Assembly (NCBI GenBank): GCA_021613375.1
Contig: CM038720.1
Location: 15,097,962 to 15,161,961, forward strand
Source: Megaleporinus macrocephalus
Taxonomy: Eukaryota; Chordata; Actinopteri; Characiformes; Anostomidae
DNA: 64,000 nt
Direction of reading: 5' to 3'
In this document: in pieces, positions 49,353 through 62,720 of the stretch
Numbering within the stretch: the first letter of the stretch is position 1
How the letters are laid out: every line of letters begins with the position of its first letter
Notes under the pieces: model-generated
Told to the model about the DNA's origin: nothing
Seen by the model: the letters and a program-made list of their open reading frames with translations, nothing else
The model's database searches: none
Translations under genes and position numbers: made by a program

Positions 49353-50930
49353 CAGCGAGGAGTGAATGGTTTTAGGAGCGCAAAGCCAATTACACAATAA
49401 ACAATCAGTGTTACACAAAAACCTCCACCAGGAGGAAGTGATACAGTACAAATAATCAGTCATTAGAAGAGATTCTATTGTATGATAATCAAAAGGAGCT
49501 GTAAACGAAAAGATTTTAGAGTAACATGTATTTCATCAAACAGCGAAACAACCTCATAGTTCTCAAGACCAAATAAAAAAAAAGCAAGAACATGACAGTA
49601 ACTCCTGGGAAATCAAGAACATATTCTGGTGACAACTCTAGTTAATAGAAAAAAAGTCAATGAAGAAAACCAATGTAGTTAATTTGGCTTGACCTGTGTA
49701 TGGAAGCCACATCCTCGATGTCACATGTCCTGAAATAATAGGTGTAGCTTTCTAAATATCAATGAGAAGAACCGGGGTGACGTCCAGTACACATAGCTGT
49801 GGGCCGAGGACCCAAAATCTTTAACCTAAACTGTAAATGATTCAGAGTATCAGGTGTTTCCTTTGAATGTGGTAAAATTCCCATAGCTACCCACCCCCCT
49901 TTTCAGGAGGAAATCTTCAAGGAAATGAGGACACAGCCCAGACTAATATCTGAATGTAGGTTAAGTAATTATTTGGACCAAAGCCTACGTTCCTTGCAGA
50001 GATGGCGGATAAATTCTTGGCACCTCAGTCTGAACACTCCTTAGACCCTGCTTTCTGGGGCCACCACTATTACCATTTCATTGTTCCAGAGCTTGGGTAA
50101 AATATTCCCATGCCTTTAACAGTCTTAATCTATTGACCCATTTAGCTGACCAAAGTTCCAGTGACCCTCAACACAGTACAACGGTCAATGTCAAATGTTA
50201 TGTATTTGTTGATGATGCTGGCCAACACATGGATGGTCAGATAACAGACAACAATTGTGAGGGTCAGAGTGGTTTTTCCTGATTAATTTAAGGTTGACCC
50301 ATTGACCCCAGTGACTCTTATAGCCTGCATTGACAAGTCTGTATAGGAGGCATGGGAGTCAGAAGCTCCCCTGCTTATTGACCGCTACTGGACAAGAGCC
50401 CTCAGCATTGATTCCAATATGACTCTCCCAGGACCCATTCGTAGGACTGATGGGGCACTGAAAATAGCAGCCTCTGGAGAAGAAGGTGCGTATTAAACAG
50501 ATGCTGTAATGGATTGCTTGAGGAAAGAGTGAGAAGCAGTACACAGCATTGCCCCAAGGGCCTGAAGTCAGCTTTTTTTTTAAATCGTACTGTCATTTAT
50601 AGCTGGGATTTGAAGTATGTCCAGCATTTCCTGACCCAGAAGTGCTCCTATAAAAACAACGAACATTTTCCAGAATTCAGGTCAGATGTTGCTGAGCATT
50701 ATGGCAGGGGTTGTCAATTTGTTGAAATCAGCAGGAGAAAGCATCAGCCAGTGTCGTCGCCATCTGTTGTGAGAAACCTCACCCAGGTAGGTCTTGAGCA
50801 GACAGATGAAAGCGGATTAAAAATAGAGAAACAGAGTACGAGTAAGCACAAAATTAGTCTGCTCTTCTAATGAATCCTGAATCAATAGCATTCCAATAAG
50901 AGGACAGCCCGCTGAGGAGCCAGCTGTAAA

Positions 50931-50960
50931 GCACACACACGCACGCATGCACACACACGC
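50931..50960. repeat. Interrupted (CA)n repeat
   Basis: CACACACACGCACGCATGCA and further CA units. Confidence 0.85.
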
Positions 50961-51229
50961 TCACATTCATTTAACACCCACACACTCCATATTAAATCCT
51001 GTTGTTGAAGTGCTGCGATTCCACCCCTTCAACAGAAGGGGAAACTGACAGCAAGATAAATTTTATACAGATTAATCAAGCATCTGTGAAGCCTGTATTA
51101 AATATACTTTTGACAGCTTAGCTAGGCTTATTTTTCACTTTGGGGACTGTCAAATTCATGAGAGCGGCAAGTCCAACACAAAACCCTAAAACTTTTTTTT
51201 TAGCTCTAGTGAAAATCACCTGGTCGTTA

Positions 51230-51370
51230 AACAGGGTTTTGATCGATCGCCGGAAAATAATGGCGGCGAGCAATACGATAAATCTTCTCCACTTCATATT
51301 AGATCTGAAGGCTGGGGGTGAAGGGCAGCAGAACCGCAGCTTTCATCACTGGAAGGTGACAGGTGGAGCT
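51230..51370. promoter_or_regulatory. CpG-bearing conserved-looking block
   Basis: GATCGATCGCCGGAAAATAA, ATGGCGGCGAGCAATACGAT and an E-box pair context (GTGACAGGTGGAGC) stand out from AT-rich neighbours. There is no recognised protein and no clear splice sites. A regulatory reading is tentative. Confidence 0.25.
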
Positions 51371-53371
51371 AGCGTGAGCAAAAGAGCAAAGCTTCATTCC
51401 CCTGTCAAGCTCTCTCTCTCAAACACAACAGTGCACCCCAAACATGTTCTGAATGACTGTTATCAATGGCTGTAACTGTTCTTGCTACTTTCAAGGTATA
51501 GGTATTACTATTTTTTTTTTACAATAGAACATTGGGTTACAGCTGTGTTTTTCAAGATGAGAGCTAAAATAATGTCTGTAACGGAAAAAACAATTCCTCA
51601 TCAAAGTGCATTTTAGAGAGTGAAACTGAATGAATTTTTATTTACAACCTTACTAAGATACTTGTGATTTAAGGAAAATTGAAAAAGCAATGCAGTCCTG
51701 ATGGAAGCGTGAATGAACTTCTTTATTGATCACAATCTTTGGAGCCACAGCACAAACTATTTCCTGTAAAAGAGTATCTGAATTTCTTCCCCCCAATGAA
51801 ATTACCATTCCCTTCCGATCCCACAACATACACCTCACCCTCTCATCATATCATATACATCTAATACCAGAGGATTTGGTTGTAAGAAATTAAACTGGCA
51901 GCAGAACAGAAGGTTAAACCCCCACAACCTTATTTCTGTCTTTTAGGAGAAAAACATTGCACCACCGTTACAGCTTATCCTCAGACATTAAGGGGCGGAC
52001 AAGGTAAAAACGGTGCGGCCTTAAAGGTACAGCTTTACAGTAAAATGCTAACATGGCAAACAGAAAATAGAAGCTAGTGTTGCCAGAGGGCATTCCAAAT
52101 ATTTAATATTGCTTGCTTCGCACCACATTTACGCCACGATAGGGCACTCATGCTTTAAAGTTAAGCAAAGCAAATATACCTGTTTCTAAATATTCACAGT
52201 ATATTTTCTGTCTTCCCCTAATAAAACATAATGGATATCTAATACTGATTTCAGTTTTTGCATACTGGCCCTTCACAAAGTTAACAAAGAAGCCCTGCAC
52301 ATATCTAATTGATAGTTGCTAGCGTAACAACACGCTGAATGCCAATGCTATCCTCTTCTCGCTGTTGGCAGCGTTGTTCAGTTGAACTATCCCTTTAACA
52401 TGGACACTGTTTCCACAGGAGGCTACATCCGGTTCCCTGCACAAGTTACAGTTAGGACTTATGCAAATGTCATCAGCGAGACAGAAGAATGGAAAACCAG
52501 ACGGACAAGAAGAGGAGAGGATATCCAGGGCCCTGAGGCGGCGAATAAGGGGAAGGCGGACCCCGGCGCGATGAGGAGATAAGGGTCTTTGCATGGGCTA
52601 AGATTACTTCTGCTTTCACACTCACCAGAGCTTGGAGGGGTCAGAGGGTCAGCTGCCCTAATAGCACTGCCAGACGCCAACTGACTGATGAGCAAATGAC
52701 CCAGTGATAAACACAGTCATATACTGAATACAGGACACAAGAGAAGCAATGTAATATTAATTGGGCTCTGCAATGAATGCAGTGTCATAATGGCATTATA
52801 TATCTCAGTCAAAGCTATCATCTGAAAACTAAACAGACCCAGAATCTGACCCATTGAACCATGTTTGAAAAAATACTGACACAATACTGAGTTTTTTAAT
52901 ATGGTGCAATGCTGTTATGATTTACTTCCAATTAAGCAGTTTTTAGGGTAAAAGAGTGTGATCTACCACAACAGTTAAATCATTACATATATGTATACAT
53001 AAATATACTAGATAGAGTAACTAGCTCTCTATGGACAGTTCAAATGAAGTTGTGCTGCGAGCACTGAGCAGTTCAGTTAACTACTGTGCACAACCATAGT
53101 AGGACAGTGTCATTGCATAGACATTTGTACATCACTATTACCACGTGAAACTGATTTTTTTCTTTTGCCACTGTGTTTCCACCTGCATTGGGGAAGTGGT
53201 TATGACTGTGACTGTGTATTTAAATGGGTCTAAAATCACGTAGTGTATTCCTGGCGAGAATATATCATGGCAGAATGTTAAAAGTGACCTTTGTGTCTGA
53301 CTGCCACATGTCAGCAGCTGTCTGGGTTCTCCTCCACAGAACCCCTTCAACGCCAGCTGGAGTCGTATGTT
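51371..53371. other. Gene-free stretch
   Basis: No exon or RNA gene was recognised. A GC-richer patch at 52480-52580 (GGCGGCGAATAAGG, CCCCGGCGCGATGAGG) is open on both strands but lacks motifs. Confidence 0.4.
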
Positions 53372-53497
53372 CATTAGGGCTGCAGCATATACTTATGTCG
53401 CATGGGTATCAGAATGTTTCAGTGAATTTTTATGAGTACAAGTACATGAGCTTGGTACTGGCTCGATAACCAATCCAGTGTCGATGCATCCCCAGAC
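53372..53497. mobile_element. Probable hAT MITE remnant
   Basis: It starts TAGGGCTGCAGCATATAC and ends GTCGATGCATCCCCA, with GGTATCAG and GGTACTGGC words between, like an eroded relative of the element at 36966. No target duplication could be matched. It abuts the next hAT element. Confidence 0.4.
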
Positions 53498-53502
53498 ATT
53501 AT

Positions 53503-53858
53503 TAGGGTTGTGTATTGGCAAGAACCTGGCGATACAATACATATCGTGATACAGAGGTCACAAATTAATATATCATGATATACTGTGATATTGCAAGCTA
53601 AGTGATATGTTGCGATTTTTCAAATCCTACAGATGTGCCAATGATTACAATAGCATTGTGCCCTTGTGCTGCTTGTTAATGTTGTAGTGGAGCTGAAAAT
53701 GGATTCCAACACTGCCATGTAGTGATCCGAGGTTAAAACACAGCACACACTGATTCATTTTCTGCCAAGAATCTGTGTATCGATACTGTGTTGTTGAGAA
53801 ACAATACATTATCGCGTAACATAATATCCCGATATTCCACTATTTTCTTACACCCCTA
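53503..53858. mobile_element. Non-autonomous hAT element with target duplication
   Basis: The left end TAGGGTTGTGTATTGGCAAG and the right end TTTTCTTACACCCCTA are inverted repeats. The 8-bp flanks GACATTAT (53495-53502) and AACATTAT (53859-53866) differ at one base. GATACAATACATATCG and TATCGCG/ATATCCCGATATTCC words near the ends are typical of this fish hAT type. It has no transposase. Its terminal repeats resemble those of the element at 18477. Confidence 0.85.
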
Positions 53859-54424
53859 AACATTATGCAAAAAAAGTCTAAATAACTATAGAAACATGTC
53901 TGTTTGTGCTTATGAAGCGCCAAAACAAAACATCTGAACATGACAACTGAATATGACAACATTAATAGTAATCCAAAAAGGCTTGAGTTGAAAGAAGGAG
54001 ATCAGCCATGAGTAAAGTGAAACCTCTTCAGACCTAAATTCAAAGCTCCTCTCTGGAATCCCCTCAGGTCATCAATTATTGAGCCACTACAGCAAAAGGC
54101 TACAGATTAAGTGAGCCTGAACTCAGACTAATTGCTTAAATTAAGCACTTGACTTAAAGGAAACTGGAATGCCCATGGTAGCCACTCTTATTCAACTGCT
54201 AGCAAGACATCCAAAGTAGGGATGGCCAAAGAGCTGGACACACAGATGCAGAAAGGGAAATAGCTGTGGAGCAGAGCAACCACAGGCGTGCGCACACACA
54301 CAGACGCATACACATATTCTTGACCTCCCTGTGCAAGGGCCCCAAGCCTGGCAGTCCACCTCTCTGAACGATAGATAATTCCATAGTGTTTTCTCACTAC
54401 CAAGGGCAACCTCAGATTCCTTCC

Positions 54425-54520
54425 TTACGGGCGGTCTGTAATTACAAATCCTTTATTTGATTGTTCATTAAGTTGAACCCTCCCCTGGAAATTGCAACGT
54501 GCACCCCGTTATTAGTGGTT
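54425..54520. promoter_or_regulatory. Homeodomain-rich conserved-looking block
   Basis: CTGTAATTACAAATCCTTTA and TTGTTCATTAAG lie close together, with CpG words after them (CAACGTGCACCCCGTTATTA). No coding or repeat signal. The call is motif-based. Confidence 0.28.
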
Positions 54521-54734
54521 CCAGACATTTCTCCTCCTGCATGTGTGTATTTTCCCCTCCAGCGTGTGCCTTTGCAAAAATACGACAGCCTGCATGATGA
54601 GAGAGCATGAGATGGTGGAGACCTTGTTTTAATGGTCGTCCTGGCAGTAGCACAAGAAGGAGAGAAAAGGGGCGGAAAGAAACCTACTGCCTGTCAGGAG
54701 GGAAAATATGTCAGCACTGGCAAAGCAAGGGCCT

Positions 54735-55020
54735 CTGTTATTACCTTATTATTCTTGATAATTATTATCCTCATTAGCATGATCTAACGCTGCATGCTCT
54801 CATTTTGAACTCCCGAAAAGAAGGTTTCATTGCTATAGACGGAAAGAAAAAAGTGAGAGTCAGAAGAAAAACAAAGAGGGGTTGGTCATCTAATTCCTCT
54901 TTCTTCTCAGAAAGCCACTTCTACAGCTGTTCTTTCCTGTACACTAAAAAGTAATCCTGAAATTCCAAGTTATTCAGACAGCCAAAGACATTCCCACAGG
55001 TGAGCATTCCCTGTTAAGAA
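54735..55020 (+). repeat. Left copy of a diverged local duplication
   Basis: In order, this copy shares with 55566-55795: TATTACCTTATTAT, TTAGCATGATCTA, CTTTCTTCT, ACTTCTACAGCT, a TTATT context, ATTCCCACAGGTGAGCATTC and TGTTAAGA. The order and spacing are kept, apart from an extra ~80-110 bp in this copy around 54800-54890. It contains ATAATTATTATCC-type homeodomain words. Confidence 0.7.
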
Positions 55021-55565
55021 AGGAAACACTCATTTCCAAAAAGGAGGTTGGAGTCTTAGCTTTTCCCACATTTAATACCTTTTGCATACAAAACTGGCCA
55101 CAACTATAGAGGTTTTGTCATCTACATTTTGATTAACTATCCGCATGTCTATGAATACACACTTTTGTGCAGCATTCTTTATCATTTACACAGGAAACCA
55201 AAGTTTTATTTTTCCAACTAAATGCTAGTCAGCAAAAGCAAACAGCCGCCTGCACTGGACACTGTGACAAAAAATGAGCCTTCCACAGCAAGATATATAT
55301 CTGTGGGATTTTCACAATTGTCTCCCCCTACACATTACGCCAAAACAGCAGGATGTGATCGGTCGCTTGGCTTATTAGTCAAACAGTTTTTGGCCAGTAT
55401 ACACGTGAAATGTACCAGACTGTCTACTGATAGCCAAAAGTCTGGCTTATGAGACTAGGGAGGAAAAAGACATCTAGCCATTACCTCATAGCAGCTTAAA
55501 CCAATGTGGCAGTTAGAAAAGTTTCAACCAAGAGACATTTTTGTCAATTCTCTCACAGTAAAGCC

Positions 55566-55795
55566 CACTATTACCTTATTATACAAAATCACTATCATCC
55601 GTGTTAGCATGATCTAGTAATATATGCACTTGCAAGGCTGAACACCTAATCTTCTTGTTCTCCTTCTCACTTTCTTCTTGCTCACCCATTTCTACAGCTT
55701 TTCCTCCCTCTGTCCCCAAATAAAATCTTGAGTTATTTAAATATAGTGGGATATTCCCACAGGCAGGCATTCAGTATTTCAATGTTAAGAGAAGC
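55566..55795 (+). repeat. Right copy of a diverged local duplication
   Basis: It matches 54735-55020 in the same orientation and word order: TATTACCTTATTAT, TTAGCATGATCTA, TTTCTTCTTG, TTTCTACAGCTTTTCC, GAGTTATTTAAA, ATTCCCACAGGCAGGCATTC, TGTTAAGAG. The offset between copies is about 830 bp. Neither copy encodes a protein or has mobile-element ends. Confidence 0.7.
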
Positions 55796-56904
55796 AAGAA
55801 TGTCTTCAACCCAACAGAGCATTTCCAAGCTCCTGGGAAACTCCCAGTAAACTTGGTCTTAGAAGTCCTGTCAACAGACGTTAGTTTCAAGAGAAGGAAC
55901 AAAGGAAAAGGGCCGGGTTCTGGCAGATCTGGAGACACTTCACTGAGAGAGAAGGCAAGGCCAGGGCCAAGTGTGGGAGAGAGAGTGAACAAGCAGGACC
56001 CACGTGTATAATCCTTCTCAAGAAAGCAGTACTGACCTGGGATCTGTTTTCATCTTTTATGAACACAGTTTTCACACTTAATAAACACAGCTACAGAGTT
56101 GTCCCCAGATCAGTGCACTGAAGCATCACACACAGGGCCCTTTGTTGCTCTGAGATTTAGCCCTATGCAGGAGCCAAGCCCACTGCTTCAAAGACCAGTT
56201 GTAGGGGTTAGGCTTAAACCACACACAGCCTTGCACAATGCCACTGCAGTTCCTCCATTTGCCAGCAAGGACACAATAACTGTTTCACATACTGGTCACA
56301 TTAACGGAGACACAACGGTACCTTCGTAATTTTCTCTTGCTGTGACGCTGTTTATTTTTCATTACAATCAAGTTGATATGGGTCTAAATTTACCTGATGC
56401 CTTTGCCTGTCACACTGCTGTCCAGTTGATTAGCTTAATAAAGTGACTGTCACTCAGGAGCAAGATTTTGTGGACAAAAAAACTACTTGGGAACAACAGA
56501 CTGGGATGTTAAAACATTAATCATAATTATGTGGTTTTTGATATTGGTTATGTACACATTAAGTATTTTCTGTGAAAACAGTTAAGCTGTTTAGTTCATC
56601 ATATTCAGTATTTACAGCACACTAGGTAGAGTACATGAGTATGCTTGGTGGAGATGTGAATCAAGCCAGTACCAGAGAAGAAGTTAAGCCCTTCACAACA
56701 TCAAACCAACGGCAATGACAAGAGTTAGCCAGTGTTACAATTATGTTGTAATCATCCTTAATAAGGTTCTTATGTTAAATCAAACAACAAGACCTGTTTG
56801 TTCATGCAACGTTAGGCTGCTAGTAATCCAAAAATAAACTTGTTACATGACATTACATGACAGGGGTATTTCCTAGGAATTATTATTAAGTGAGGACCAA
56901 AGTG

Positions 56905-57113
56905 TTACCCACACCAGTAGAAGTGGGTAAAGCTCTTGCTCTCAACCCAACTGAAACGAGTTTGATTCTCTGCTCCATTAGAGTCCTTGGGCAAGCTTCC
57001 TAACGTTACGTTAGATACCTATGTGCAATGATTAGATCGTACTTTGGAGACTTTTTGCCAACAGCTGTAAATGTAAAGTAAACTTTAGTTGGATAAAAAA
57101 TAACTAAGCACCT
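56905..57113 (+). mobile_element. tRNA-derived SINE
   Basis: The head has an A-box-like TAGAAGTGGGTA and a B-box-like GAGTTTGATTCTC at tRNA spacing. Next comes CCTTGGGCAAGCTTCCTAAC, the junction typical of fish tRNA SINEs. The tail CTGTAAATGTAAAGTAAACT and TTGGATAAAAAATAACTAAG resembles the common teleost tail GTAAATGTAAGTCGCTTTGGATAAAAGC. Both boxes are diverged, so transcription by RNA polymerase III is unlikely now. Confidence 0.75.
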
Positions 57114-58552
57114 TAACCTTAGCAAGAAAGTCTACAAAAGCAGCTGCTGAGAGAAGCCCTAAATCTCAATGCATCATGTTGCCTTGAAATTGCTTTCTCA
57201 ACTGTTTCAGTTTTATCGTGTAGAGTGTAGTAACAGCCATGATTCTGAAGAAAACTCATGACAAACACCTAGCCCTAGCCAACAGCAGTTATCATTGTTA
57301 GCCTAACGGGACAAACAGCTGCACTACTCCAGACTTCTTAGTCCCACCCCTAACAGCATGTCTTTTGCAATGTGCTCATGCTGAAACTCATGTTTAGAAG
57401 TCATTGGGCCTGTAAAATTGCTATGACTTTCCAGTGTAACAAATATCAATGTAGTTCGTACTTAACTAAATATTCGATTTTCCATCCATACTTCTACTTT
57501 CACCTTCGTGCTGGCTTTTGACATTGTCAAAAATATAGTCCAGTCATCATTAATGGTTATTTAGAAGTTGCTAATGGAAAAGAGAGAGGTCGTGTGTGCT
57601 GTTACAGAGGCTTTAGTCACCTCAGCAGGCAGAAGCAGAACAGTGCGCATGGGGAGGATGAACTAGGCACTCGCCTGCTGCTGCTATGCTGATGCAGCAC
57701 TGAGATCTGGCTCCAAAGGAGCTGGAGCAGATGTTTCAGTATGTAGTGTACGCAGCTGCACTACTTCCACCCACCTACACTTCCACACACACACATATGC
57801 ATGACCTCACCACACAAGCACAGCTCTGATCTCTGCAGTTAACACACCTCGTCTCTTGTTTCAAACCAATTAGGGCTGCTCCTTCGCCAGCCAGAGCTGA
57901 GCCAATTAGAGAAAGGGAGTGGAGAGAAGGTGTTTGGAGGAAGCAGATCATGCCAATGTGCCCTTTCTGGCAACATCTCAGCCCACTCAGTGCTTGAGTG
58001 GCTGTGTCCTACAGGAGAAATGCACTGCAAACGGCTTGGATTCAAAGGATGTTAACCTGCTTTACGGAGACATGAAAAAAACAATGAAGTGATATCATGG
58101 CAAGTTGCTTGATGTAGTATAGTTCTCATCAACTGCGTAAAATCTAAACATTATTTGAGAGATCAGTTTGAATGTAAGATTGATACGCTTGAGAGTGAAA
58201 GCTCATTTATGCTCGGTGTTAAATACTCATACTTTGCATTCATTTTGTCTGTATTAGTGCATGTTCTCTGAAATCTTACGGGCACAAACAGAATAGGCCG
58301 GTAGCAATGGAAATCACAGGGGGCAGAGTAGCCAATAGCTTAAACATTATGCGAACACTGCAATATAAAACAGTAAAAAAAGGAACTCGAGAAACGAAAA
58401 GCAAAAGTTTTTGAAATAAGGCTGTCTGACCTAGTGTGGAATTTGAAACATCTGTATGATGTTTCATCGCTGGGGCACATGGACAAACTGTTGTTACAAA
58501 CCATTGCTCCTCCACCATCACCATGTTTGTTGCTGCCAGAGACTCAAGAGAC
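57114..58552. other. Gene-free stretch
   Basis: No exon or RNA gene recognised. A GC-richer patch at 57.7-58.05 kb is open on the minus strand for 68 codons without a motif. Confidence 0.45.
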
Positions 58553-58567
58553 TGCCCTCTGGTGGAC
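58553..58567 (-). promoter_or_regulatory. CTCF-like binding site
   Basis: TGCCCTCTGGTGGAC matches the reverse complement of the CTCF core with one substitution from the best form. The orientation is the same as the site at 10181. Confidence 0.38.
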
Positions 58568-61500
58568 ATACTGCTTAACATCCATGTCAACATATAGGAC
58601 ACAGAAAGATGTGAGCAGTGATTGTTATAAATGAGCCTTAATGGTTCGCTGGCCAGTTGTGACTTTGAAAACACTGACTAGCACCGAAATGTTTAGATTT
58701 TACCAACATTTCAAACCAATATTTAAAGACGTAGTTATTAGGGTAATACAGTAAAATGTCTGCTTTTGATTAATTGGTGTTGGATTTGTAACCTTATAGA
58801 AGATTTCTCTGTATTACTAACTCACTGTCACTGACAACCTTTCTCTCTGCCAGCAACAAGCAAGTTAAGATGTCTGTCGGGTTGACAAACTATATGTCAG
58901 CCATGAATGAGCTGGCGCCAGCGAGTTATGATTTGCTTCAGACTCTTAACTTTTGCCGGAGGAACCGTTCACTGTGTTTTATTTACTGTTGATTTTTGTT
59001 CAAGACTACTGTTGAAATTACAAAAAACAACAACTCCGGCTTCAGAAAGGCTATGTTTATGTACTGGAATCAGCACATGTGTACATGAGAAATATTAAAT
59101 AGCAGAATCAGCTCACTGTTCTCTTATCGGTGCATCTGTAGATTGGCAAGTTTTGTCCAACTGCTTAAAATAAATGTGAGAGCTGACCTTGTCTTTCAAA
59201 AATGCATTTGCATCATGACCTCTCGACTGAAGGAAAAGAGAAAGCTGTCTAATGTCACATACATGTCAAAACACAAAAGAGGCAACTGATAGGACGTTTT
59301 TGTACCATCAATTTCACATCCGACAGACAGAGACGGATTGGCTCGTTACATCCAAAGCCATCTAAGCACTGCTGTGGCTGATGAAATTTACGACCTCTGT
59401 AATATGACTTCCCCGGCTAAATGACATCAAATGCGCGCAAACTGCTTTTCATTCACTATCACAACACGGTCACTTGCGTTTCACACATCAGGTGCTTGCG
59501 TATTCACCTTTAACTGTGGCTCGTCTTTTCTTAGTAATTGCATCTCATGAATGAATCTAGTTTTTTGAATGACACATTATAATTTGTTTTAGCAACAGCA
59601 CGCATGGTCTTTAAACCTGCATGCGCACGTTGTGACCTTTAAGATTTTACACTATTTTGGCCAACATAAAGCAGTCATGTGTGCCTCGAATGCCAAACAT
59701 AGGACTGCACTCTTGGGAATTAACACACTTGAGTGGTGCACTTGTAGAGCTTATGCTAGTGTATGTGTGTGTGCATGTGTTTCTGAACGGGTCCTGGCTA
59801 CTGCAGTCCACTTCATTTGAAGAAAGCAGTTAAACAAATCCTCATGTGATCCAGGCGGTGCTTGGAGTGCCACAGTATTTTCCTCCTATCTTCATGTGAC
59901 TGGATCTAAGCGCCTTTTTCTCCTGCATATCAATGATGCTGTTCTGTAAAAGAACAAACTGGATCAGCCTCAACAAAGATGTTTGATCTTTCTTTCATGT
60001 TTTCTCTGACAATTATAAGAGACACAGAATGTTTCAAAGAATTACAGCCTGCTGTCAGTATTGTGGTGAGGCCTTTGTTATCCAATTAGCGAATGTTAGT
60101 TTATTGTTGGAGCTACACTTTCACAACACAAGTGCAAGGTTATTAGTGGTCATCGGCACTTAATCTTTAACAGAAGTGCACATGTATATGTGTGGATGAG
60201 CTGTAAGGACATGATGTTATTGCCATTAAAACGGAAGTAAAATCAGCACTACAGGAGGTAGTAATACAGGAGGATGTTTTAGATGTGATCTCATATTCTG
60301 CAGTTTGTCCTCTTTCACATTCTTAGAAACTTCATCCCATTACTTAACACCCCCACCCCCGACCCATGTTAATAGGTGGTTCAAGGGTTCCCTCTAGTGT
60401 TACTCTTGTGTAGTACAGCCTAGCTCTTGAGAGGTGTAATTATCAATAAAACAGTGTAATTATCAATAAAAGCCCTGCACAGTGCTGAGTAACATTGATT
60501 TGAAAATCTGATATGGCAAGATCTTTACACAAGACATAATAATAAAATCAATACATTAACAAAAACAAGATTTATTAAACTTGGGGTCAGTCTCTGTGTA
60601 TATCATCCACACAAAATAACACTTTTCTAAGCGAACGAGTTAACACATTCTTTGCAAACTTAACTTTGTCTCCAGAGCTTTCAGGGAGTGTGACTAAGTT
60701 CTCTCCCATGAATCTATAAAGCTTTAAGCAAGCGACCCATTCGCAACAAGGGCACGGTGTCAAGCGCCAAGCAGGGTGCCAGGACTGGAGGGGTTTGGCT
60801 CCGTAGTGTGGGCATGCATGTTAAAAACAACTAAGAGAAAAAAGACACAGGGAGACAAAGCGAGGGGAGTGGGGGGAGAGAGGAAGTCTGCAGTGCAGCA
60901 TTGTCTGGGGTCTAGGACACTTCTGGCCCTAAGAGCTGGATTAACATTAGAATGCCTGTGGACTCCCATTAACACAGGCATACAGATGCTGCACAAAACA
61001 CCATCTCACAACAGACCGAACAAACCTTTTCTCCCAGTTTCCTTCTTTTGGTGCTGTATTTAAAGCTCTTGTATGCCAGTAACCTCAAAAGGACTGGAGT
61101 GCAGTGAGGGAAAAAAGAGAGGTAGGAACCCACAGGCTTGGAACTGGCACTGGGCCCAAAGCTAGGCATGTTGATAATATGTGGGTAGACCATTGACCAT
61201 GTACATACTTACCTATGTACATGCTGGAAGATCATTTTGTATACATCTGTATACATCCAAATAAATTCCTAAATATCCATATGATGTACTGTGATGTAGT
61301 TTATCTACTCCATATTCCAAGATTCTAAAACCAAAGAAGGTTTTAGGTTGCATGCATGGGAAGTTGTGCCTAGGTCTTTAATTCTGGACCTCATCTCAGC
61401 AGGCCTCCTTGTGCAGAAGAACATCCGTGGCTGCAATATTGCAGGGTGCCAGAGTTAGTGAGAAGAGGAAACAGGCCATGGCCCTAGTGCACCATGGGAA

Positions 61501-62520
61501 GAAGGCCTTGTGGGTTGCTGCTTTGGCATCCGGTCCAGAGAGGAGGATCTTCCCAGACTCCTGTTGCTCCAGAGACCATAACTATGGCTCAACTTCTCAG
61601 AAAAGGATGTTCCAACTGCTGAAAGAACAATATGCTCTCTAACAAAAATAAGATATGCTCTGTCTGTTTGCTATGATACAATATTCATACTGGACTTTTC
61701 TTAATACAAAAAGTAAAACAGTTTCTTATCATGTCCCACAACACTACCACCTCTAATTTGCAGCACAAACTAGCCTACCAAAATATGAAGGAATTCCAGG
61801 GAATGCTGCACTGATGCCCAACCATTTCTTTACCCTCCTCATGTCTCAGTATCAACATTAGTATTGGCACAGCTGAAAACTGGGACAGGGCTCAATCCAC
61901 AACCTTTCACTCAATGCTTGTTTAATCTAGAAATTGCAAGTCGATGCGCGTTCCTATCTGCATCTCGATTTCATGCGCAATCCTTCGTTTACAATACAGT
62001 GCGGGCCCAGGCCATGGCCTTGGTCTTTGATCAAGGAAAAGGCTACAAATGAAAGTGGGCAGAATAGCAGATTCGAAGAAATAGAATTTGAGGCAAGCGT
62101 TTGATGATGGACACGAGAAGCCCTTTGAAGTGTGGCGCCTCCGAAGAGTAGTAAGGTGGGAGACTTTGCTCAATCTCCATATATCCCACCTCCACGTCTG
62201 TTGACCACCATAACCTAGCAACCATGTGGGATGAGAACAGGGAATGCCAAAAGACTCACTACTTTCCTTGGAATAGAGTGAAAGAAAGCAATGAGGGAAA
62301 AACAGACCAGAGAACAGGCTAGATGTAGATGTCCACTCGATGCAGACTCTTTCACCCATGAAATGCTTGATCTGAATAACAAAAAGACAAAAAGCTCTTG
62401 TGTCTTAGCAGAAACTGGCATCAAGAGAATAAGAATTAAAACGTCCGCCACTGAGAAAAAAATAAAAACACAACAGCAATGAGGAGGTGGGTGGTGGGGG
62501 GTGAACTGCACCGGCTGACT
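58568..62520. other. Gene-free stretch
   Basis: No exon or RNA gene recognised. The longest minus-strand frame (62359-61922, 145 codons) has no domain. The patch 61.9-62.1 kb has several CpGs (GTCGATGCGCGTTCC, GTGCGGGCCCAGG) and could be conserved non-coding sequence. Confidence 0.4.
60434..60471. repeat. Two-copy 20-bp tandem repeat
   Basis: GTGTAATTATCAATAAAA occurs identically at 60434-60451 and 60454-60471, separated by CA. Identity of the copies suggests a recent slippage event. Confidence 0.85.
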
Positions 62521-62529
62521 AGGGAGCCC

Positions 62530-62720
62530 AGGCAGAAATAAATAGCCTTCTCAGAGAGCCCACGGTCATTGGGTCTTAATTAGAGCTGACCTGGGGCAGT
62601 GAACCCACAGTAATGAAGCAGCAGGTCCACTGTTATGACACCGCCTTGCCTGTCTTCTCCACGTAGCCTCACTCCAATGCACTCCACTGGCCATTTTCTA
62701 ACAAATTAACAAAGGCATCA
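62530..62720. promoter_or_regulatory. Conserved-looking block
   Basis: CAGAAATAAATAGCC, GGTCTTAATTAGAGCTGACC and CAGTAATGAAGCAGCAGG combine homeodomain-like words with a repeat-free, moderately GC background. No coding signal. Tentative enhancer candidate. Confidence 0.27.

Noticed and set aside
58276..58674. 132-codon minus-strand open frame with a hydrophobic end
   Set aside because: The hydrophobic stretch is a by-product of AT-rich sequence. The frame crosses a CTCF-like site and shows no family similarity.
61922..62359. 145-codon minus-strand open frame
   Set aside because: No recognisable motif, no promoter, no splice sites, and amino-acid use unlike a conserved protein.
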